From Metellina segmentata (lineage: Eukaryota > Arthropoda > Arachnida > Araneae > Tetragnathidae), in the NCBI GenBank assembly GCA_947359465.1, contig OX375875.1, positions 17,358,458-17,422,457 of the forward strand: DNA of 64,000 nt. The letters are read 5' to 3'. The position numbers were made by a program, and so were the translations under genes. The first letter of the stretch is position 1. Each line of letters starts with the position of its first letter. The notes under the pieces were generated by a model. The model worked only from the letters and a program-made list of their open reading frames with translations, was not told the DNA's origin and made no database searches. Positions 20,619 to 31,769 of this stretch are shown piece after piece.

Positions 20619-21995
20619 CATGAGCGGGAAAAAAAAATTCCCAGCATTTTTTGTTTATACTTTTTTATGTTAAGTTCTGAAGTGGGTAAGTACAGACAGA
20701 GTACAGTAGTATTTTCTTTTCCGAGAACTTTTAGGGTCATATCAGCTAAAACTGAAATAAATATTTTAAACTGAAAAACAGCGAGCGGATTTGTTTCTTA
20801 TAATTGCGTATCAGCGAAAGTTATCTACAAGAGCAGTGTTGCAGTTGGCTTGTAATGTTACTTAAGTATTACTTCTGCTACTCTTATAAATGATAGAATT
20901 AGTCTTCTCTTACAAAGTTTCTTTTTGATTATTATAACGGTTGTTTCTTTCATTTCTTGTTTATTTCATGTTAAAAAGTATTTCAAAAATTAAATGATTC
21001 TAAAATCTAGGAAATTCTCTAAAACTTATTCAAGTGCTTTATCATTGGTATGGTGAGTATTTTCTTGCGTTTCAGTTGTTGTCATTATGAACTTTTGTGT
21101 TTCTCTAATTTCTTGTTTGTTATCATTTATTTTAAAAATTAACTCTTCTAAAATTAAATGGATTCTAATATTTAGTATAGTTCTGTAAAACTTTTGAAAT
21201 AGTTGCAAGTAGCCTATCTTGTGTATATTGTTTTCAAAATATTTCCCTCATAACCTCATAAAAATCTCAAGAGACCTCTCATTGCATATTTGTCAACTTT
21301 AAAAATTGCATCAGTGAAACTTTTGCACCCCTGAATGCCTCTTGCCATAAACACAACATTAATACATGAATTAATGTGTATTAGAAATATCCGTATGTCA
21401 CAATAACTAGTATTATTTGTGTTTAAAAATGCATGTGTAAAAATTCACATTTTTATCAACTGCAGAAACCTTGCAAAGCAGTAGTGTTTTAATACCAAAC
21501 TGGATACATCCACTGTAAACTGTGTATACTACGTATGGTTCCATCTGTCATATTTGCGAAAGCTCGACACAGTGCATCACCCCACATTTAGAATCTGTTC
21601 CAGTGCCTTCAGGACTTCACCAGTCAAAAATTTATACGTTGTTTGTCAAGAACCATCTTTAGCTTCTATGTGTCTTTTGTTGTCGCTTCGACTTAATTAC
21701 TGCATATTGAGTAGTCCAACTCGTCATTTCTAAACAACTTTTTAATTAGTTTGTCAGTCTTAATTTTGTCTAGTGTAGCTTGGCCATTTGTGGCTCGTAC
21801 CATAACACACCATCGTTATCATTTTATCATCACTCGGCCGTTTACATTGGTGACTCGGACAAATTATGCTAGCTGTGCCTTTGTGATCCTGTTTCGTTAT
21901 TTATTCACTTCCATCTATCTTTAGTTTCAGTTTTCACTGTATTACAGGGGAATTAAAATATATTTTAAGTCTACTTTTGGCAATTTTATATACAG

Positions 21996-23667
21996 GTTTT
22001 AGAAGTTTATTGGAATCCTTAAAATCAGATTATTGTAAACATTTCCTGAAACGTGTTATTGGGATCCTCAGTGAACTTATATGGCGGGGTTTCGGAATCT
22101 ACTTTTTCATTCATCCAATATCTAGTAATCCTTTGACAAATCAAACTAGTATACAAGGTAAACAAAGATGAGAACTGCTGCTTAAGAGGATTAGGGTTCT
22201 TGGCGATACCTCTATAAAAAAAGCGCATCATGATTCCTACCCCATGGGTGATGTGGAAATGGAATTGTTCATTTTAGGACATGTTATAAGTTACAGAATA
22301 CAATTGTGATGCTTGTGTGAACCATAATATTAGTCATAAGTTAAAACAGACTATAGATATACAAATATTGACGACCAGCTACAGGCTCAAGCCCAACAAG
22401 GCTGGTCCTTTGTTTATGAATTCTCCAATTCCCACTGACTATCCAATTGTGTCTTAAATTCGTACACTCCCTTTGAATTAACTATATTTTCTGGCAACGC
22501 GTTCCAACTGTCTATTACCCTATTAAAGTAGTAGTTTTTCCTTAAATCCTGATTAAAATGTGTCTTATTCAATTTATACCCATGACCCCTTGTTCTGTTA
22601 TCCCTATTGAAATTTAAGCCCTCTGTGTCCCCTTGTTTTACAAACTTGAAAAGCTGAATCAAATCCCCCCTCCTTCTTCTTCTAACTCTAATGACCATTT
22701 TCCGAATTAAAAAAATGGCACTAAGTGTTGAGGTACAAAATATGCTTTGTTTCATTGTCAAAAGAGTAACATTCAGATATTTCCCTCTAGCTTCTGCAGA
22801 AACAATCATATTAACATTTAGACTACTACAAGTATGGCTAATTCTGTTTTTGCACAAACCTTCTTCACTCTAATTTTATTTAACACGAGCGGGCTGAGCC
22901 AATTTCTAGTTTGCCTAGATTCTAAGAATTTTTTTATTTGTGGTATATGCATGAATAGATTGCATAACAGCTAATGTGCATTTGGAAACGCATGCTTTGG
23001 TTTGCTAATGTGTATCTCTAGGTATCTATGAATCATTTTTATTGGATTTGGTGCACATCTTTATCATTGTTTCAGCCCATAAATTTTTATTTTAGACCTC
23101 GAAGAAAAATGTCAGATTGTTTAAATAAAGAGGTTTACATAATCCTGTGTTGAAACTAAAATACTGAGACCAGAATGCGTTGCATGCTCTTTGACTTGCG
23201 ATTTAAGAACAAACATTGCTAATCCATGCGAAATAGAAGTTGTTTCATCCTGTCTAAAAAAAATCTTCGAGTGATATTCTAGATGTATACAAACATATGC
23301 ACCATTTATTGTCAGATAATGAACACCATCTTGTAAAACAGATTTTGTTCATGAAGAGTTTTTTTCCATTTTGAATGCAATTTTTTAATACATTTTTATT
23401 ACATGTATTTTGTTGAAATAAAATAAGCTTAAAATTAATATTCTCAAAAATGTTTTAAAAATTATTTTTACCGATTTTTAGATTCTAATCAATCTTTCCT
23501 TCATAGATACAATGTCTTTTTTTACATGTATTCTTCAGGACTGTTACTCCTTACTTCTAGAACAGTTTGGTATAAGTGCTGTAGCTGAGCTTCACCTCAA
23601 AGCATTTATAATAATGCCTCCGAAATTGAATTACGATCCTGAAATGCTAGTTTTATTACTTATTTAG
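21996..23667 (+). other. Candidate exons inside the 13.5-kb element
   Basis: Two stretches have coding-like composition with splice-like borders. 21996-22157 follows TTTTATATACAG, precedes GTAAACAAAG, and reads GFRSLLESLKSDYCKHFL onward. 23539-23667 follows TGTATTCTTCAG and reads DCYSLLLEQFGISAVAEL to a stop. A third open stretch, about 22177-22291, reads KRIRVLGDTSIKKAHH. The minus strand of 22025-22231 is also open and may be the true frame instead (TRYWMNEKVDSETPPYKF). No family is recognised. They may be captured host exons, relics of the transposase, or chance. Confidence 0.2.
22380..22690 (-). mobile_element. 5'-truncated LINE, extreme C-terminus of ORF2
   Basis: The minus strand encodes RRRRGDLIQLFKFVKQGD, then TRGHGYKLNK, YYFNRVIDSWNALPENIV and FKTQLDSQW, then a stop. 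This is the conserved end of non-LTR retrotransposon ORF2 proteins. It is followed by a 3' UTR with CTTGAGCCTGTAGCTGG. Only the last ~90 codons are present, as expected for a dead-on-arrival insertion. The frame is intact, so it is fairly young. It lies inside the 13.5-kb element. Confidence 0.75.
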
Positions 23668-25859
23668 TGACAGTTTATGTGGGACTTATTTCTAGCTACT
23701 CACTAAAAACACTAAGGTTTGTATACTTTGAAGTGCAAATGTAACAGCAATATTTTATTGTGTATTGCACTTGAGATGGGAGGCATAAAGCTAACATGCG
23801 AGAAAACTTGCTAATTCTACTTGGTAAGAAATGCATTCGAAGGTAAAAAAATTGACATTAAATTGTGAATGGCAACTGTTTACATGTATAAACATGCTGC
23901 AATTTGCTTGTAACAAAAATGTTATTAAATTAACTTCTACAAGTTACAATTTTCATTTAATAAATGTTACTTGAACTAACCATTTCAATTTTAGTATACA
24001 AAAAAAAAAAACAAAAAAAAACAGCTAAATATTATACAAAACTTTGGCTTTTTTTGTAAACAAGAAAATAAAGAAAAGATAAAAAAAACTCTTAAAAATA
24101 TTACTTACAAAACAGTATGCCAGAGATACTTGTTTCTTTATAAATAACAAAAACAAGCTAAAATGTTAACGTTACAGTTTGTTTCGTGCTTTAGGGAAAA
24201 GCAGATGAGATTTATAATAGGTTACATGTTTCAAGTAAACAAAACTAAAAATAGTAGATAGTCAATATTTACTTTATATTTCATGGTTTAAGAAAACTTA
24301 TTTAAAAATTATATGGACAAAATTGAATTATAGCATATAATGTAATGAGTTTCTTGGATAAAAAAAAGTCCTGGTGAATACAAGATATTCTGTAAAAATA
24401 CAACCAAGTGGTGCAAAGAAAACTTTTATTTTCAACAAATCTCAAAGAAAGTTCATTCATATTACAAATTTTTTTTTTATACAGTTTCAATTCTAAAACT
24501 ACCTACCATTCCAGAAATAATGTTAAACAACACATTGTAGCATCCATTTTAGTTGAAAGAACTGAATATTAATGCATTTAGATCAACAAAGCAGAAATTA
24601 CATCACAGTACACTTACACTATGGGCTGATAAAAAAGAAATAAACACTTAATTGAAGTAATAAACAGAACATTATATTTAGAAATCTTAAAATGGCAACA
24701 ATAAACTATACAAAATATGTCACAAATTTATTCGTTATGGAATGACCAAAAATCCAAATTAGTAACATGTTTTGTTTATGCTCATTGATTATACCTCTAC
24801 GATATCAATGTGTGATTCCATTACATCACCAGATACTCTATTGAAGATGTGCTTTATGCCAGCTAATTGGTAATGTGACCAACTGATAAATACAAATAGT
24901 TGCAGTTTTTAAATTATTGGGTATAAAATAACTTCATGAAATATTAAAATAAATAGGATAATAGAAGAAATGCGCCCTCTACATAACATTACTGACAATT
25001 GGAGCCACTTCCTGAAACGGATGCTTTACTCTTTATGAACAAAAATGCAGTCAACTCTTGTTAGTCATCTGCAATTTAACTACTTGGATCTTTGAAGTAG
25101 TTTAGGTATGTGTATAGTATTCTTCAACTAATATAATGAACCCATTAAATGACAGAATTTACTTAAGCAACCTTCTGCAACATTGACCCCAGCAAATGTG
25201 GCATGAATTTTGTAAACATATTTAAGTAACTTTGTGGCCCAAAACACATGCAACAAATCCAAATATCAATACAACTTTTCAACTACATACACATAATTTA
25301 ATTTATAAATGTATTGTTATCAACTTAACATTTATACGTACCAAATTTAATAAATGTCACCAAAAAGTATGTGTGCATGTTTCTGCCCTGATGCTTGCAT
25401 GATTAATACAAATGAAATATTGAATTGCTTATAACAGACCAGGTCTGTTTTCAGAAACAAGCTAAACAAGAAAAGTGCAGCCACATACAAAATAATGTGG
25501 CAATTGCCTTGATGGTTATTTGTTTCGCCAGCTGATGCTCATTGCAATCACTTTCGACAAAAAAATTCGAAATCAGTACCACCAATTATGGTCTGGCATT
25601 ATAATATCATTAACCAGCCCTTAAGCATCTCCACTCATTCTTACAAAATCAACTCAAATGACAACTTTCCATACCCAGACTACTAGATTCTGAATATTAA
25701 AAACAAGCATTTGGGTAACTTCTGATATAAGCAGAAATATAAAATAAAAATGGCATATCCAATACTTTACAGCATTTCTTGATCCACAGCTTATTTTGTA
25801 CTTATTGCAAGCCTCACTGGAAAACTCATCCACAGATTAATGAATTCAAAATTGGAGTA
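22880..25859. other. AT-rich interior of the 13.5-kb element, nothing recognised
   Basis: About 3 kb of very AT-rich sequence with poly-A runs (24001-24022) and no open frame above 62 codons, apart from the small candidate exon at 23539-23667. Confidence 0.45.
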
Positions 25860-25864
25860 TAGTC

Positions 25865-26258
25865 TGTCAAGAACTCTCATGACGTAGCGGCTACTGCAGC
25901 GCCATCACGTCACATTCGTCTTCCCCCGCATCTTTGTGTCAAGCAGTTGAAAGCGATACGAGACCCCCTTCGCACATGTCAAAAACGATCAAGGGAGGTT
26001 CTCGGTAATTATGTTCTGAACTGGACAAAGGTCCTATTGAAATGTGTACAGTTATTTGTGTGTAACGTTATTTGTGTGTGATTTGCGTCATTAAATGTTA
26101 ATTTATGTTTAAAAATACGCTTCTTTATTGAATCAATGTCCCACACCTTTGGATATTACTACCTTTTCAGCGGCAGCCTGGAATGAAGGGTGAGTGATTC
26201 TTACCTTATATAAATTGAGATTGAAATATTTTTCTGTTGTTTTAAGGAGAAAATAACA
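25865..26258 (+). repeat. 5' LTR of the BEL/Pao element
   Basis: 394 bp, TGTCAAGAAC...AAATAACA. Contains TATATAAA near 26206. It should act as promoter and, in the 3' copy, as polyadenylation region. Confidence 0.95.
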
Positions 26259-26261
26259 ATC

Positions 26262-26279
26262 TGGCGCCCGAACAGGGAC
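26262..26279 (+). promoter_or_regulatory. Primer-binding site, tRNA-Lys type
   Basis: TGGCGCCCGAACAGGGAC starts 3 bases after the LTR and is an 18-base perfect complement of the 3' end of animal tRNA-Lys(UUU). The same 18-mer is the primer site of lentiviruses, but every other feature here is BEL/Pao. Confidence 0.93.
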
Positions 26280-26321
26280 TGCCATAGAAACGGTAGTAAG
26301 TTTGGATATTCGAAAAAAAAA

Positions 26322-26663
26322 ATGAATGACGAAATCACCAAATGCAAAAAGAAACGCGGTCACATTAGGACAGCTGTTTCAAAAATGATAAAAAAAATGA
26401 AAACAGAACTAGTAAATCCGGACCTCAAAGTAGAGGACCTGGAACTGTACTTGGAACATTTAAAAGAAAAATCAGTTGAATTGAAACTAATAGATTCCGA
26501 TATTGAAAAATTAACGAGCGTTGATGATTTAGATGATGAATTAGACGGTGTAGAAGAATTTAGAGAGAAAATTACAACATACATGTATAAAGCGAAAAAA
26601 AGATTGAAGAAATTAATAGCGAACGACAACAACTGTGTACTTCTAATAACTCGGAACAATTAA
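26322..26663 (+). CDS. BEL/Pao gag, N-terminal part (113 codons)
   Basis: Encodes a charged, probably coiled-coil segment (EDLELYLEHLKEKSVELK) typical of the N-terminus of BEL gag. The frame closes at 26663. The main gag frame is already open from 26591 in the -1 frame, so the two overlap by 73 bases. The overlap contains a run of seven A then G at 26595-26602, a likely place for a 1-base indel or ribosomal slip. No canonical in-frame slippery heptamer is seen. Confidence 0.7.
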   Translation: MNDEITKCKKKRGHIRTAVSKMIKKMKTELVNPDLKVEDLELYLEHLKEKSVELKLIDSDIEKLTSVDDLDDELDGVEEFREKITTYMYKAKKRLKKLIANDNNCVLLITRNN

Positions 26664-27334
26664 ATGAAACCCCTAACGAAAACCGTAAAAATGAAAATCA
26701 AAACATTAAATTACCAAAGCTCACAATTCAGAAATTCTACGGCGAAAGTTGTGACTGGCTGACATTCTGGAATTCTTTTTCATCAGCCATACATAAAAAT
26801 AAAAATATCGATGCTATTAGTAAATTTAACTATCTCAAATCCTTTTTGGGCGGAACAGCCTATAACACTATAGAAGGTTTTGATCTCTCCGAAGAAAATT
26901 ATGAAACTTCTGTAGAGTTACTTACTGAAAGATTTGGAAATAAAGACATACTAATTAATGCACATATCGATAAATTACTGAATACGAAACCACTGAACAA
27001 TTCTGATGACGTGACAGGTTTTCGGAACCTCTTTAATCATATTCAGAAAAATATAAGAAGTTTAGAAAGCTTATCGGTTAAAAAGGGTAGTTATTCAAGT
27101 ATATTGGTTCCCATTTTAACCAAATTAATACCCCGTGACCTACTTTTGGAATTTAACAAAAGAGAAAGAGATCCAACTGGTTGCGAAGTCGATGAGTTGA
27201 TCAACTTTTTATCGTCACAGCTTATAGCTAGAGAAAGGACTTTTTTAAATATAAACAACTCTGTTTTGGAAACCAAACCACAAAACAGATACAACGTTAA
27301 GCTGAATCGAGAAAACGACGGGGGCGCCAGCTGA
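26642..27334 (+). CDS. BEL/Pao gag, main domain (DUF1759-like)
   Basis: Contains LPKLTIQKFYGESCDWLTFW followed by FNYLKSFLGGTAYNTIEGF and LLTERFGN, the conserved core of BEL/Pao gag. It lies -1 relative to the upstream segment. It ends with TGA at 27332-27334, after which the same frame stays open into pol, so a single stop codon separates gag from pol. Confidence 0.85.
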   Translation, partial: SNNSEQLNETPNENRKNENQNIKLPKLTIQKFYGESCDWLTFWNSFSSAIHKNKNIDAISKFNYLKSFLGGTAYNTIEGFDLSEENYETSVELLTERFGNKDILINAHIDKLLNTKPLNNSDDVTGFRNLFNHIQKNIRSLESLSVKKGSYSSILVPILTKLIPRDLLLEFNKRERDPTGCEVDELINFLSSQLIARERTFLNINNSVLETKPQNRYNVKLNRENDGGAS

Positions 27335-30040
27335 AGTCAATCGACGGCGTCAGCTTTAATTAATGAGTCCTGTCAGGACAAGAAAAGTGAAGTGTACCAG
27401 ATGTGTATATTCTGTAAATCTAGTAAACATTCCTCTGTGTTATGTACAAATAATAAATTGAGCTTAGAAGATAGGATTGACATTTGTAAGCGGTCTGGCT
27501 CTTGTTTTAGATGCTTAAATGATAAAATTAAAAAAAGGCATCTTTCTTTTGGGTGTAAAGCCAACGTTACGTGTGAATTATGCTCGGGTCGGCATGTCAG
27601 CGTAATGTGTATGGGAAAGAGAAAATTAAAAACAAGAGAGGATTTTTCGAAAGCGAATACAGATACGGATTGCGCTTTAGGTAATTCTTCTAGGGAAAAA
27701 GTCATGTTGCAAACACTTATTGTAAACATTTCGGGAAATAAGCAGAAACATTTGATGAGAATTATAATTGATACTGGTTCTTCTTGCAGTTATGTTTCAG
27801 AGTTTGCAGCGCGCAGGTTAAAATTAAAAAGCGTAGGGCAGGAAATGATTGTACATGGTTTATTTGGAGGGATACAGAAAAAAGAAGAGCATAAAAAATA
27901 TGTTATTAATTTAAGTAATGTTGATAACAGTTTCAATTGTACTTTTAATGTAATGGAACAGAAAACTATTTGTGCCCCAATTCCAAAATTAGAAAATGGG
28001 GAAATTTTGAAAGAAATTAAAGGGTGTGGAATTTTCCCCAGTGATGTAACAGTGAATGGAAACTTCTGTTTGTTCGATAGCGACGCCAACGAAATCCACG
28101 GACTTATAGGCGCGGACTATGCAGGAAAACTGTTTACAGGAGAAATTAAAAATTTGTCAAATGGGCTCGTTGCGATGAATACTTACTTTGGCTGGACTAT
28201 AATGGGGGGAACGGGGGAAAGCCACAGTACAAATGAAGTACTTTTGTCTCTTCATGTAAGTGACTTGAAAATTTGCGACCTATGGTCACTTGACTCGCTG
28301 GGAATTACGGAACCTAATATTTCTCAAACGAGATCGGAAATTGAGGAAGCGGCGAAAGATCATTTTGTGCACTCGTTAAAAAGAGATGACGAAGGTAGAT
28401 ATCAGGTGTCACTCCCGTGGTTGGAAGTTCATCCTGAATTAACGGACAATCGAAACCTTGCCGAAAAGCGGTTAAAGTCGTGCGTAAGAGCTCTTCAAAA
28501 AAGAAACTGTCTTCAAGAGTATGATAGTGTATTCAGGGAATGGGTGTCCGAAAAAAGTATAGAACCTGTTGACGCTGAGGAGCTGACAAAAGACAAGGGT
28601 CATTATTTACCTCATCGACCAGTTTTTAAAGAGAACTCAACAACTAAAATCCGTCCCGTTTTCGACGCGTCAGCAAAAGAAATAAACTCGCCATCGCTGA
28701 ACGATTGTATTGAAAAAGGGCCAAATTGTTTAGAGTTGGTTCCTAAACTCATAAACAGATTTCGGCATGGGAAATACGGGGTAATTTCGGATATCCGTCG
28801 AGCTTTCCTACAAATAAACATAGATCCCTCCGATAAAAAATTCCTCAGGTTCTTATGGTGGGAGGAAGGAGATCCAAGAAAACTGATTGTTTATTCGCAT
28901 TGCCGTGTCGTTTTCGGAGTAAATGCAAGCCCATTTTTACTTGCCGCGACAATCAATTACCATTTAGAAAATATATCAGGATCTCAAAGAGACATAGCTC
29001 TAAAACTCAAGGAATCTATGTATGTAGATAATTGTGTAGCGAGTGTGGACACCATCGAAGAGTTAAACTCTTTTATTTCGATATCTAGGGAATTGATGGC
29101 TTCTGCGCAATTTGATTTAAGGGGGTGGAAACACAACCGATCAAGTAATGATGAGGAAAATTCAATATTGAACCTATCTGGGGATGAATTTAAAGAAATA
29201 GTTTCAGTGTTGGGCCTTAAATGGAATTTATACAATGATACTTTATCCTGTGAGATAAAGGAGAACACCCATTATGTATTGAGTAAACGAAACGTATTGT
29301 CAGTTTTGAGCCAAATTTTTGACCCTATTGGATTTACGAGCCCTGTAACTCTTGTTCCTAAATTAATCCTACAGGAGTGTTGGAAGGAGAAAATTAATTG
29401 GGATACAGAGCTCCCGGATATTTTAGGGAAAAAATTTCTAAAATGGGTCAATGAACTAAAATATTTGAAAGATATAAACATCCCTAGAAAACTCCCTGGA
29501 CTAGATGAGAATGCTACGATGCACGTCTTCGTGGACGCTAGTAAATCTGCTTGCGCAGCTGCAATTTTTATAAGCAATGAGTATGAGGGTGTTGTTACCT
29601 GTCAATTATTACAGGCTAGGTCAAAGGTAGCGCCCTTAAAACCAATTACAATTCCCAGATTAGAAATTCTTGCATGTACCATTGGAGCCAGGCTTGCTTA
29701 CACCGTAAAAGAATATCTTAATATGAAAAACATGCGCACTTTCTATTATACTGACTCAATGAACGCTTTATACTGGATTAAAAAACAAGATAACTGGGCC
29801 ACGTTTATAGCTAACAGAGTCAGTGAAATTCGAAAATTGACAGATCCAGAGACTTGGCGACATATTCAGGGGAAATTTAATCCCGCGGATTTGCCATCGC
29901 GGGGATGCGGTCCTAGAGAATTATTGAAATCCCGTTGGTGGGAGGGACCCGAGTGGCTGAAACTACCACTCGAAGAATGGCCAACTAGTGAAATTGCTCC
30001 TGACATCGAAGTAGTCAACTCAGAGAGGAAAAGACCATAA
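27335..30040 (+). CDS. BEL/Pao pol: zinc knuckle, protease, RT, RNase H
   Basis: Numbering from the ATG at 27392: zinc-knuckle cysteines at residues 5-18 (CIFCKSSKHSSVLC) and 61-73 (CELCSGRHVSVMC); aspartic protease motif DTGS at 127-130; reverse transcriptase with SDIRRAFLQINI and the catalytic box YVDN at 544-547; a BEL-specific segment (FDLRGWKHN, LSQIFDPIGF); RNase H with HVFVDASKSACAAAIF and TIPRLEILACTIGARL. The usual RT box is Y-x-D-D; here the second Asp is Asn. The frame ends at 30040 and integrase continues in the -1 frame. Confidence 0.92.
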   Translation, partial: SQSTASALINESCQDKKSEVYQMCIFCKSSKHSSVLCTNNKLSLEDRIDICKRSGSCFRCLNDKIKKRHLSFGCKANVTCELCSGRHVSVMCMGKRKLKTREDFSKANTDTDCALGNSSREKVMLQTLIVNISGNKQKHLMRIIIDTGSSCSYVSEFAARRLKLKSVGQEMIVHGLFGGIQKKEEHKKYVINLSNVDNSFNCTFNVMEQKTICAPIPKLENGEILKEIKGCGIFPSDVTVNGNFCLFDSDANEIHGLIGADYAGKLFTGEIKNLSNGLVAMNTYFGWTIMGGTGESHSTNEVLLSLHVSDLKICDLWSLDSLGITEPNISQTRSEIEEAAKDHFVHSLKRDDEGRYQVSLPWLEVHPELTDNRNLAEKRLKSCVRALQKRNCLQEYDSVFREWVSEKSIEPVDAEELTKDKGHYLPHRPVFKENSTTKIRPVFDASAKEINSPSLNDCIEKGPNCLELVPKLINRFRHGKYGVISDIRRAFLQINIDPSDKKFLRFLWWEEGDPRKLIVYSHCRVVFGVNASPFLLAATINYHLENISGSQRDIALKLKESMYVDNCVASVDTIEELNSFISISRELMASAQFDLRGWKHNRSSNDEENSILNLSGDEFKEIVSVLGLKWNLYNDTLSCEIKENTHYVLSKRNVLSVLSQIFDPIGFTSPVTLVPKLILQECWKEKINWDTELPDILGKKFLKWVNELKYLKDINIPRKLPGLDENATMHVFVDASKSACAAAIFISNEYEGVVTCQLLQARSKVAPLKPITIPRLEILACTIGARLAYTVKEYLNMKNMRTFYYTDSMNALYWIKKQDNWATFIANRVSEIRKLTDPETWRHIQGKFNPADLPSRGCGPRELLKSRWWEGPEWLKLPLEEWPTSEIAPDIEVVNSERKRP

Positions 30041-31611
30041 TTTCAGCTACAAACTTGGTTACAAACAGATTTGAATTCTTTCAAAAAATATCTTCTTTCA
30101 ACAAAATTGTAAGAATAATGGCTTACATAATTCGATTTTATCAGAATTTAAAGAGAAACCCTAATGACAGGAAAAAAGGAAAATTGGAGAAAGAAGAAAC
30201 TGAAGCATCCGAGAAAGTAATTTTAGGGGAAATACAAAGGGAATCTTTCACTGGAGAGGAAAAGTTAAACTTGCGAACTGTGAAAGACAGTGACGGTCTG
30301 CTGCGAGTTGAGACTAGAATTGCATCTAGGAAAGATTTAGAAACATTTAGATTTCCCATATTATTGCCTAATAAACATCAAGTGGTTGAAAAACTCATAA
30401 TGAGCAAACATATCGAACTAGAACATGCAGGTACGCAAACCTTGATGTCTTATCTCAGGGAATACTATTGGATTGTTAAGAGCAGAAAGACAATACGAGA
30501 AGTGATAAGAAACTGCACCAAGTGCAGAAGATTTTCTGTTCATCCATTAGAAGCTATAAGCATCCCTCTTCCAGAGGACCGGGTAAGAGATGCGGCTGTC
30601 TTCGAAATAGTAGGTACCGATTTATGCGGTCCGTTGTTCCTGAAAGAAGGCACAAAATGTTGGGTGGTTCTGTTCACGTGTGCCATCTACCGTGCTGTGC
30701 ATTTTGAGTTAGTGACTTCTTTATCAACTGACTGTTTTATTCTGGCTTTTCGTCGTTTTATTGCAAGAAGAGGACGCCCGTCCACTGTGTACTCTGACAA
30801 TGGTAAAAACCTTGTAGGGACAGCTAATCTCCTAAAAAGTATTGATTGGGAGAAGATTGAAAATTTTGCATCAGAGAAAAGGATTTCATGGAAATTTAGC
30901 CCTCTATCTGCTCCTTGGTGGGGTGGTTTTAGGGAAAGATTGGTGGGAATGTTGAAGAGTATTCTGAGAAGGGTTCTGGGAAGAGCTTGTTTGAATAACG
31001 AGGAGTTCTCTACAGTCTTGTGCGACGCTGAAGGTTTGATTAATTCTCGACCTTTGACTTATCTCTCAGAAGATCCTGAAGATCTGTTAGCTCTTTCACC
31101 TTCTATGTTCCTCCAGGAAATTAGAGAAGTTGGTGTTCCGGATTTCGATGTAATCGATTCGACAAAATTGAAAAGGAGGTACGCTTACCGATTAAAATTG
31201 CGACAAGATCTAAGAAACCGATTCAGAAGTGAATATTTGGGATTGCTGAGAGATTATTCTAAAGTTACAAGACAATCATTAATCAAGGAAGGAGATCTAG
31301 TACTTATTGGAGACAACAACACCAAAAGAATCAACTGGCCATTAGCGAAAGTCGTAATTACCCATCCTGGACGAGATGGAAGAATCTGTGTGGTCGAATT
31401 AAAAACCCAATTTGGAAGTCTTCTGAGACCAATACAGAAGCTATATCCATTGGAACTGGCAGCGAATGAACTTCCATCATTGAACAATCCAGTGAGAGAA
31501 GAGGAGGCCAATACTTGTCCTGTTCAAGATCAAGTTCCTGTGAAACAAGAAGTTCGTTGTTCTCGTTATGGACGAACCTTGAAACCAACCAAGAGACTAG
31601 ATGATGTCTAG
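30004..31611 (+). CDS. BEL/Pao integrase (518 codons from first ATG at 30055)
   Basis: The frame is open from 30004. Numbered from the ATG: zinc-binding H119, H124, C154, C157; catalytic core D189 (GTDLCGP), D248 (VYSDNGKN) and E294 (WWGGFRERLVG); a C-terminal DUF5641-like part with RYAYRLKLRQDLRNRF. All catalytic residues are present. It begins in a -1 overlap of about 37 bases with the RT frame, so either an indel or frameshifting is needed to make a fusion protein. Confidence 0.92.
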   Translation, partial: HRSSQLREEKTIISATNLVTNRFEFFQKISSFNKIVRIMAYIIRFYQNLKRNPNDRKKGKLEKEETEASEKVILGEIQRESFTGEEKLNLRTVKDSDGLLRVETRIASRKDLETFRFPILLPNKHQVVEKLIMSKHIELEHAGTQTLMSYLREYYWIVKSRKTIREVIRNCTKCRRFSVHPLEAISIPLPEDRVRDAAVFEIVGTDLCGPLFLKEGTKCWVVLFTCAIYRAVHFELVTSLSTDCFILAFRRFIARRGRPSTVYSDNGKNLVGTANLLKSIDWEKIENFASEKRISWKFSPLSAPWWGGFRERLVGMLKSILRRVLGRACLNNEEFSTVLCDAEGLINSRPLTYLSEDPEDLLALSPSMFLQEIREVGVPDFDVIDSTKLKRRYAYRLKLRQDLRNRFRSEYLGLLRDYSKVTRQSLIKEGDLVLIGDNNTKRINWPLAKVVITHPGRDGRICVVELKTQFGSLLRPIQKLYPLELAANELPSLNNPVREEEANTCPVQDQVPVKQEVRCSRYGRTLKPTKRLDDV

Positions 31612-31756
31612 CTGTACTACTTTTGTGAATAATTAATGTGAAATTTTTGTATTTTAATGTGATTTGTTAGTTTTTTTCAGAGTAGCGTGGAGACATTCTT
31701 AACTTGTCCTATGATTTCTGTAACTGGTGTTTGGATTCCTCATGACTTTGGAATCC

Positions 31757-31769
31757 AAAGGTGGGAGGA
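31757..31769 (+). promoter_or_regulatory. Polypurine tract
   Basis: AAAGGTGGGAGGA lies directly before the 3' LTR, where plus-strand DNA synthesis would start. One T interrupts the purines. Confidence 0.75.

Noticed and set aside
26262..26279. Primer site identical to that of lentiviruses
   Set aside because: All coding domains, the 5-bp duplication and the lack of env show a BEL/Pao retrotransposon. The match only means a tRNA-Lys primer.
26595..26602. A7G run as a -1 ribosomal slippery site between gag frames
   Set aside because: The phase does not give a standard X-XXY-YYZ heptamer in the zero frame; an indel in a homopolymer is at least as likely. Kept only as a possibility.
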